A stretch of DNA of 64,000 nucleotides from Artemisia argyi. Lineage: Eukaryota > Streptophyta > Magnoliopsida > Asterales > Asteraceae. The translations under genes and the position numbers were made by a program. The notes under the pieces are model-generated. The model made no database searches. It saw only the letters and a program-made list of their open reading frames with translations, and was not told the DNA's origin. Position 1 is the first letter of the stretch. Each line of letters begins with the position of its first letter. The stretch spans positions 42,751,015-42,815,014 of the forward strand of contig CM060697.1 of the NCBI GenBank assembly GCA_030686995.1, written 5' to 3'. This document shows, piece after piece, positions 59,501-64,000 of the stretch.

Positions 59501-60054
59501 GAACCATTAACATGGGACTTTGGTATCCGAAGGATTCGGGGTTTAATCTAACAGCCTTTTCAGATGCCGACCATGCAGGAGATCAAATTACAGCAAAAAG
59601 TACATCAGGTGGAGCACAATTTTTGGGCGAAAACCTAGTAAGCTGGTCGTCAAAGAAACAGGATTGTACTGCGCTATCAACCGCCGAAGCCGAGTATGTG
59701 TCTCTATCTGCGTGTTGTGCCCAAGTTCTTTGGATGAGGACACAACTCACAGATTATGGCTTTACTTTTGACAAAATACCTTTGTATTGTGACTCAAAAA
59801 GTGTCATAGCCATCTCGTGCAATCCCGTACATCACTCTAAGAAGAAGCATATCAAAGTCCGCTATCACTTCATCAAAGAACACGTGGAAGAGGGTACTGT
59901 TGAATTATTTTTCATTAAGACTGATTACCAACTCGCCGATCTTTTTACTAAAGCCCTTCCAAAAGAAAGGTTTGACTATTTAGTTCGACGAACTGGAATT
60001 GGCATGCGAAGCCTAACTCCTGAGGAGCTAGAACGTCTTCTCGAATCTTCTTGA
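56446..60054 (+). CDS. R9 Pol: integrase, reverse transcriptase, RNase H
   Basis: An open 1202-codon frame starts at ATG 56446; element homology starts at about 56594, so natural expression would be by fusion. In order: pre-integrase zinc-binding motif ('[12 protein letters not shown]', '[14 protein letters not shown]'), integrase core with Asp253 ('[10 protein letters not shown]'), Asp295 ('RTDNGTEF') and Glu331, a perfect D-35-E spacing. Residue 328, normally Gly in 'QQNGVVER', is Trp. Reverse transcriptase follows with '[12 protein letters not shown]' and catalytic 'YVDD' at 877-880. RNase H has 'FSDADHAGD', '[12 protein letters not shown]' and 'YCDSKSVIA'. The three enzymes would act in the virus-like particle and nucleus. 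The frame differs from gag by an overlap at 56446-56582. Confidence 0.9.
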   Translation: MSVSLNVPLTPWNQIQKGVQIQIILLLAGYRNMSLDRRLGLLQAHDRELKLLINFIWKFMGTVRFRNDHVAAILGFGDLQFGNFLITRVYYIEGLGHNLFSVGQFCDADLEVTFRRNTVFIRNLVGDDLLTGNRSTNLYAIDINQMASTSPICLMTRATETKSWLWHRRLSHLNFDTINKLTKDNIVTGLPKFKYTKEHLCPSCEQGKSKRASYKPKTVPSSEARLHMLHMDLCGPMRVESINGKKYILVIVDDYSRYTWVTFLRSKYEAPGIIITFLKRIQVLLQAPVTIVRTDNGTEFRNQELRTYFEDVGITHQTSVVRTPQQNWVVERRNRTLVEAARTMLIFSSAPLFLWADAVATACFTQNRSLVHPRFNKTPYELVKNRKPDISYLHVFGALCYPTNDREDLGKLKAKGDIGIFIGYSENARAFRVYNRRTKRIMETMNVKFDEISQMASKRYALEPALNPMASNQTRLGPAPNSQTSGHISSGLVPNGAHSTNTDKPSEQELENFFELMFDEYYGGTSTNASQQHSTAPAQNQPPPPPLDASTTIEAEAPTTSTSSTSTQATPILETELPRVDEQNQNTNFQEEPTNNSNDVALEEGEEVFENPFATDSAESSSRLQEPSNTHTLNPRYPSTFQWTKDHPIEQVIGEPSKPVQTRRQLATDLELCIYICSISLKEQKNIRETMAENPWIEAMQEELLQYLLHDSWELVERPLDKRVLDLKWLWKNKLDEEKTVIRNEPRLVAKGYPQEEGIDFKESFAPVARLEAVRIFLAYAAHKNITVYQMDIKTAFLNGTLKEEVYVSQPEGFIDKDHPDYVYKLKKAIYGLKQAPRPWYDELSSFLLKNNFTKGTVDDTLFIKKFKDDILIVQIYVDDIIFGSTNPNHSKHFENLMKSKFGMSMMGELKFFLGLQIHQSPRGIFINQAKYTTEILKKHGMENCDSVGTPMVSPKIDTDLFGKPVDPKKYRSMISSLMYLTASRPDIQFAVCLLARFQAKPTELHLKEVKRIFQYLRRTINMGLWYPKDSGFNLTAFSDADHAGDQITAKSTSGGAQFLGENLVSWSSKKQDCTALSTAEAEYVSLSACCAQVLWMRTQLTDYGFTFDKIPLYCDSKSVIAISCNPVHHSKKKHIKVRYHFIKEHVEEGTVELFFIKTDYQLADLFTKALPKERFDYLVRRTGIGMRSLTPEELERLLESS
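56549..56593 (+). pseudogene. R9 protease active-site segment in a third frame
   Basis: In the frame starting at 56549 the DNA reads '[14 protein letters not shown]', the canonical copia aspartic protease active site (Asp-Ser-Gly), then TAA at 56591-56593. Gag upstream and pol downstream lie in the two other frames. The rest of the protease has merged into the pol frame, so at least one mutational shift has broken it. Confidence 0.75.
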
Positions 60055-62598
60055 AAAATGTTTTCAAAATCGCTTCGCTGTAAATATTTTTGAAAAAACA
60101 AAATACAAAATTTGAAAAACCAACAAAAACAAAATACAAAAATATAAAATTTCAAAAAATACAAAAACAATATAAAATCAAAAATTCAAAAAATATTCTT
60201 CTCACGACATGTCTCTCGTATAAATCAATATTCTGTACGTTTCTAGAAATGTCATTCAAAAATGATACAGACATGTACAGATGCTTGAACGGGAGTTCTT
60301 TAAAATGTTTTTCTAACAACATGTCGTTTCTCAAAAGTTTCTTCACAATGGCTTTCGTATACTTCAGTACGAAACCCGGGCTTAAACGATGACTTCTGAT
60401 TATTTTCAAATCAAGGACTCGTATTTTCAAGGACGAAATCTTTTTCAATAAAAGTTCGAGTCTAAAAAACCAAAAAGACTTCAAACAAAAACTCGTTTTC
60501 AAAAATAGAAATCTTGAGCACTTTTTCAAGATTCATCAAAAGATTTTTCAAAATCTTTCAAATGAGTGCTCAAGATAACTCCCTCAAAACCCTTAATTGA
60601 TTTTCAAATGTGCTATCATAAAGGGAGAGTACAAAAACAAAATTGTTCCGAATTCATGCAAAATGAAATTTGTCTTTCTCTCCAAAAGCTTTTTATTAAT
60701 CAGTTGATATCAAAAATATCACGATATGCTATTTTTGAGGGGGAGAAGACATGATTAAAATGTGATCAAAGATGTTTAAAGATTATGACTGAATCTCAAA
60801 AGAGCTCGACTCAGAATGTACCAATGAATTGACGAAGCTTAAAATGTCAGTAATCAAAAAGACTTGTCCTGGACGGGTAATAATTTCAAGCTAGTCTAAC
60901 TAGTGATGTAAGCGTGTCTCGAATAGGACTTGTCTGAGTAGAATGTACCGTATCGAGAGACTTTCTTTGGACTTGACCAGGACGGGTAATAACTTCAAGC
61001 TAGTCTAATTAGTGATGTAAGCGTGTCTCGAATCGGTTATATTCACTAAAAGTGGATCAATTCAAAAAGTGCAAACTCCTCACGCATGTGCAAATTTCTT
61101 AAAAAAAATCATGAGCACATGTGAAGGGGGAGTCCTTCAAAAGAAACAAAAACTCTCAAAGTGTCAACAAAAATGTGTTTATATTCTTAAACACTTTGAG
61201 AGATTTTCAATCAAAGGTTTCATGGCAATTATAGGATTCATGGAGTTATAAGGTGACTAAGGTTAGGAAAAACTGTCCTATGATCCGCCAGAGCCGGAGG
61301 GATCTACCCAAGGACAATTCTAATAGATTAGAATTAGAAGTCCTTAGGTATGATTGAAAAAAGGAGAAAATGAGAAAGGAGAAAGAAGGGGTTGAAGAAT
61401 TAAAAAGAAAAGTTATGAAAAAGGGTGAAAAGAAATAGCCCTCCATATGTTCAACCTTAGAGCAGACACCAGGTTCAATTCATATGTTACTAGTTGTTAC
61501 TAAGGTGATACCGGTATTGAAGATAAACACGTCATGGACCCAGTGACGCACTGCACTAAACCTTCTATCCACTCAAGTTCTCTTAAAAGAGCTTGTTTCA
61601 TTCTCACGGGGAACCAGTGAAATCTATCGACCTGTCTCTTAGAGATGGTTGATATTGAAGCAGGAGACCTCTCCCTAATCTCCGCATAGGAAACCTAAGT
61701 GTGCACTTATCGAGTCTAGAGCCATGAGATACATTAAAGATCTCTTAGGAACACTTATTATTTCTACAACTGGTGTTCTACATCAATGGACATCATCTAT
61801 AAATTATCGAGTCCTTCGCAGATCTTAGCAATCTGCCGAGAACGTTTATGAGAGAATTTACAAATGTATTTCTCAATGATTGAACAGAAATTCCTGCCAG
61901 GGTCAACATCAAGCAGCCCTGACAGCAGGTCACTTCGGTAATTCTTTATGGGTTACGCTTAGTGTTCGCGGTGGTTTCAAACGGTCTACAGTCGTGGAGT
62001 GATCCCCAGCGACTCACCCAGTCATTGAGCTACTTAGTAGGTCTCGTAAGCTCTTTCGGGAGTATCTTATATGGGAACGGCCATGGTAAGGGTTAGAAGG
62101 AGTCTTCACACTATGCTGTTGACGATCTCTAATTGCTTATCTGTAAGTACCGATTGTTTATTGCTAACTGTTTACCTGCAGCTTTACATCATCTCCATGG
62201 CGAAAGATTCCACATGCTTATACATGCATCACAAAGTCAAAGGAAATTCTCACAAAGATCAAAGGATAGCAACAGTCAAAGAAAGATTCTACGCCAAAAA
62301 GAAGAATCTACAAAGTAATGTGACAAAGATCAAAGTGAAAGAACGGGAATAACAAATGTATGTATGACAAAGACTTAAGACGTATGAGCATGTTGGAATG
62401 GCAGACAACCACCACAAACACAGAAGTGACGAAAGGCAGATGACATCATCGGATCACTTCAACAACAATGAAGCATGATGAACTGGAACTATAGTTCATC
62501 TAGTAATTCTTAAAGACGTCAAGAGCTATGAATGTTAAAGTTTAAAGACAAAGATGATGACGCCGCGCAACCTCAATGACCAACACTTAGGGGGAGAT
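60055..62598 (+). other. R9 long 3' non-coding region
   Basis: No supported gene follows pol. Landmarks are an A-rich stretch (60090-60200), a PPT-like 'gagggggagaag' at 60737-60748, a direct duplication (60861-60925 and 60970-61034), a hairpin with arms AATTCTAAT/ATTAGAATT at 61316-61335, and the PPT 'ttagggggagat' (62587-62598) abutting the 3' LTR. ORFs up to 125 codons here show no domain. Confidence 0.65.
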
Positions 62599-62936
62599 TG
62601 TTAGAATCGTATTTTTATTTATAAAAAGTGTCGGTCATTAATGTGTAGTAATAGGTTGATTTAGAATATCATTATGATGAAGTTTATGTTTAGTTTTCAT
62701 GATTTTATAAAGTCTAAGGGCTAGTTATGTAATAAGGTCAAAGATACGTGAAGCCCTAGACTTTGAGTATAAATACTCTTGTAAACCTCATTTGAGAGGT
62801 TGGTTCTCTTAGTGATTCTCTTAGTATTAACAAAGTTATTATTCCACACACTAGAGTTCCCACTCACTCTCTCTCTCTCTCTACTTACTTTCTCTCTTTG
62901 ATTCAATAGTGATTTAGGTTGTTCTACGGTCCTACA
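62599..62936 (+). repeat. R9 right (3') LTR
   Basis: 338 bp copy of 50857-51202, ending GGTCCTACA before the TSD CTGAT. Confidence 0.93.
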
Positions 62937-62941
62937 CTGAT

Positions 62942-63043
62942 GTATTCAGCTTTCGGCACAAGTTCTTCATTGGTAGGTAATTGTACGGCTGAAGCATCTT
63001 CTTGAATGTGTTGTGGTTGATCATGAATTTGTTCTTGAGCCAT
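62942..63043 (-). pseudogene. R8 aORF, first 34 codons
   Basis: ATG at 63043-63041 on the minus strand begins 'MAQEQIHDQPQHIQ' and runs 34 codons to the R9 insertion site. Removing R9 and one TSD copy leaves the frame exactly in phase with 50856 onward, which supports both this start and the insertion boundaries. Confidence 0.7.
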
Positions 63044-64000
63044 TGTTTTGATTGATTCTGAAATGACATCAAAGATGTAAGTATCTTCGATAAAGTTTAC
63101 AATTTTTATTTTTTTTCACTTTGTCTGTTTTTATATGCTCTGGCATTTATTTTTCGAGCATATATCTTTTTTCTTTTCTTTTCTTATGCTTTCTTACTTT
63201 TATAGCATAAGCGCATGCTCTTCTCTTTTCACATGCGATTTTATTCTCTCTTTCTTTTTTTATTTTCCTCACCAAAAAAAATTTGTTGATTTGTGATACT
63301 TTTTTAAAAAATGTTTAAGGTATAGAATAAACGTTGTTTTATAGTGCTCATGCTTTAAAAACGTTCATCTAACCCTTTTGAAGCTTTGGGAAAAAAGTAT
63401 TATCTTAAATTCAAACAAAAGTTTTCTAGTTAAACTAGAATTCTTGTTTTTGGAAATAAAAAACTTTCACAGAAAATTTTGATGCATGAGCATAAGATTT
63501 CTTAACAACTGACAATAATTTAGACTCTATATTATGTGGGCTAGTTAAAGGATTCCATTATCAGATTTTAGGTGATAACTAGTCCTAGTAACCATCTTGA
63601 AGATGAGAAGTCATAAGTGGAGTCAATTGTAATATGTCTTAAAAGAGCTTTTGTTGCATAAGTGTGAGATTTCTCAAAACATATCTAGACCTTGGATACT
63701 TTGTTACGTTGTGTAGCTAAAGGGATGCATTATCAGTTTTTAGGTGATAACTAGCCCTAATAACTACCTTGAAGATGAGATACCCTTAGTGTAAATAGAT
63801 TTGATTCATCTCAAAACCATTTTAATGAAAACAATTAGGAGTGAAAATTCTGTTAGGAGATTGCATGAATTGGTTTGTAATTCTATTCATTGTATTGGCG
63901 CTCACTAACATATAGTAAACATATCCGTCAAATCAATCATATACACAAAGTATTCATAAAAGTTGCAATCATAGAAAAGTCTAAGTGTAGTAATTAAACA
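63044..64000 (-). other. R8 region upstream of the aORF, with TATA and tandem duplication
   Basis: No gene. On the minus strand a TATA box (GCTATAAAAG, plus 63197-63206) lies about 155 bp upstream of the ATG, and a pyrimidine-rich splice acceptor-like 'tgatgtcatttcag' occurs just before the ATG. Two diverged copies of a unit of about 172 bp lie in tandem at 63480-63651 and 63652-63820, sharing 'ggtgataactag'. Confidence 0.5.

Larger units (their letters stand above)
50857..62936 (+). mobile_element. R9: near-complete Ty1/copia element
   Basis: Short LTRs (346 and 338 bp, TGTTAGAATCG...GGTCCTACA) flank a 1.1 kb leader, gag with a long coiled-coil extension, pol, and a 2.5 kb 3' region. The TSD CTGAT at 50852-50856 and 62937-62941 is exact. 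By eye the LTRs differ by about six substitutions plus small indels in a CT-rich stretch, so the insertion is fairly young. It lies in the R8 aORF in the opposite orientation. Gag stops and a broken protease make it non-autonomous despite an open pol. Confidence 0.94.
48076..64000 (-). mobile_element. R8: minus-strand copia fragment carrying an aORF, extends past the window
   Basis: A long minus-strand frame (63043-62942 joined to 50856-48076 when R9 is removed) resembles copia aORFs. Upstream sequence (63044-64000) is non-coding, as expected between pol and aORF. R8 pol would lie beyond the window. The 3' LTR expected to the left of the aORF is absent: the sequence changes abruptly to R7 gag at about 48075. 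Confidence 0.6.

Overview
This window is plant nuclear DNA made almost entirely of nested LTR retrotransposons. I see no convincing host gene, rRNA, tRNA or CRISPR array. The evidence is long terminal repeats with TG...CA ends, tRNA primer binding sites (PBS), polypurine tracts (PPT), plant-type Ty1/copia and Ty3/gypsy Gag-Pol pieces, and target-site duplications (TSD) that match exactly around five elements. The copia proteins and their extra 3' reading frames (aORFs) look like those repeatedly annotated in daisy-family (Asteraceae) genomes. That placement rests on family recognition from memory, not on a search.

Layout, with working names R1-R9. R1 (1-12711, +) is a copia element without pol. 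Its 5' LTR lies mostly before the window, and it carries a decayed gag, an intron-like segment and a decayed aORF. R2 (3296-9596, +) is a non-autonomous Athila/Tat-like gypsy element inside R1 (TSD CTAAT). R3 (about 12712-44483, +) is an old copia element whose 5' part is off-window and whose integrase, reverse transcriptase, RNase H and aORF have been split by R1, R4, R5 and R6. R4 (14210-23326, +) is a chromovirus-like gypsy (TSD CCAAG). R5 (23861-35348, -) is a gypsy element with about 3 kb LTRs and an open Gag frame (TSD CTTTT). R6 (37146-40761, -) is a compact Tat-like element lacking pol, with LTRs that look identical and an ORF antisense to gag (TSD ATGCT).

The right part begins with 1.4 kb of unassigned DNA (44484-45871) holding a TTA microsatellite and a MITE-like end. 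R7 (45872-about 48075, +) is a truncated copia related to R1, with a 5' LTR and gag. It joins head-on to R8 (about 48076 to the window end, -), a copia fragment represented by its aORF. R9 (50857-62936, +) is a near-complete copia inserted in frame-neutral fashion into the R8 aORF (TSD CTGAT). Its 1202-codon pol frame is open, but its gag and protease regions are broken.

How the parts relate: most copies here could not move by themselves. R1, R2 and R6 lack pol and would need enzymes in trans, and R3, R4 and R5 have decayed pol. The most distinctive biology is regulatory and structural. R6 is a recent pol-less insertion carrying an antisense gene with its own G-box/TATA promoter. R1 has consensus splice sites in front of its aORF. 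Dispersed GACGGTCCC/GGGACCGTC hairpin modules occur in R1, a TGACG cluster sits in the R2 promoter, and about 26 CGAGTT-type motifs fill the R9 leader.
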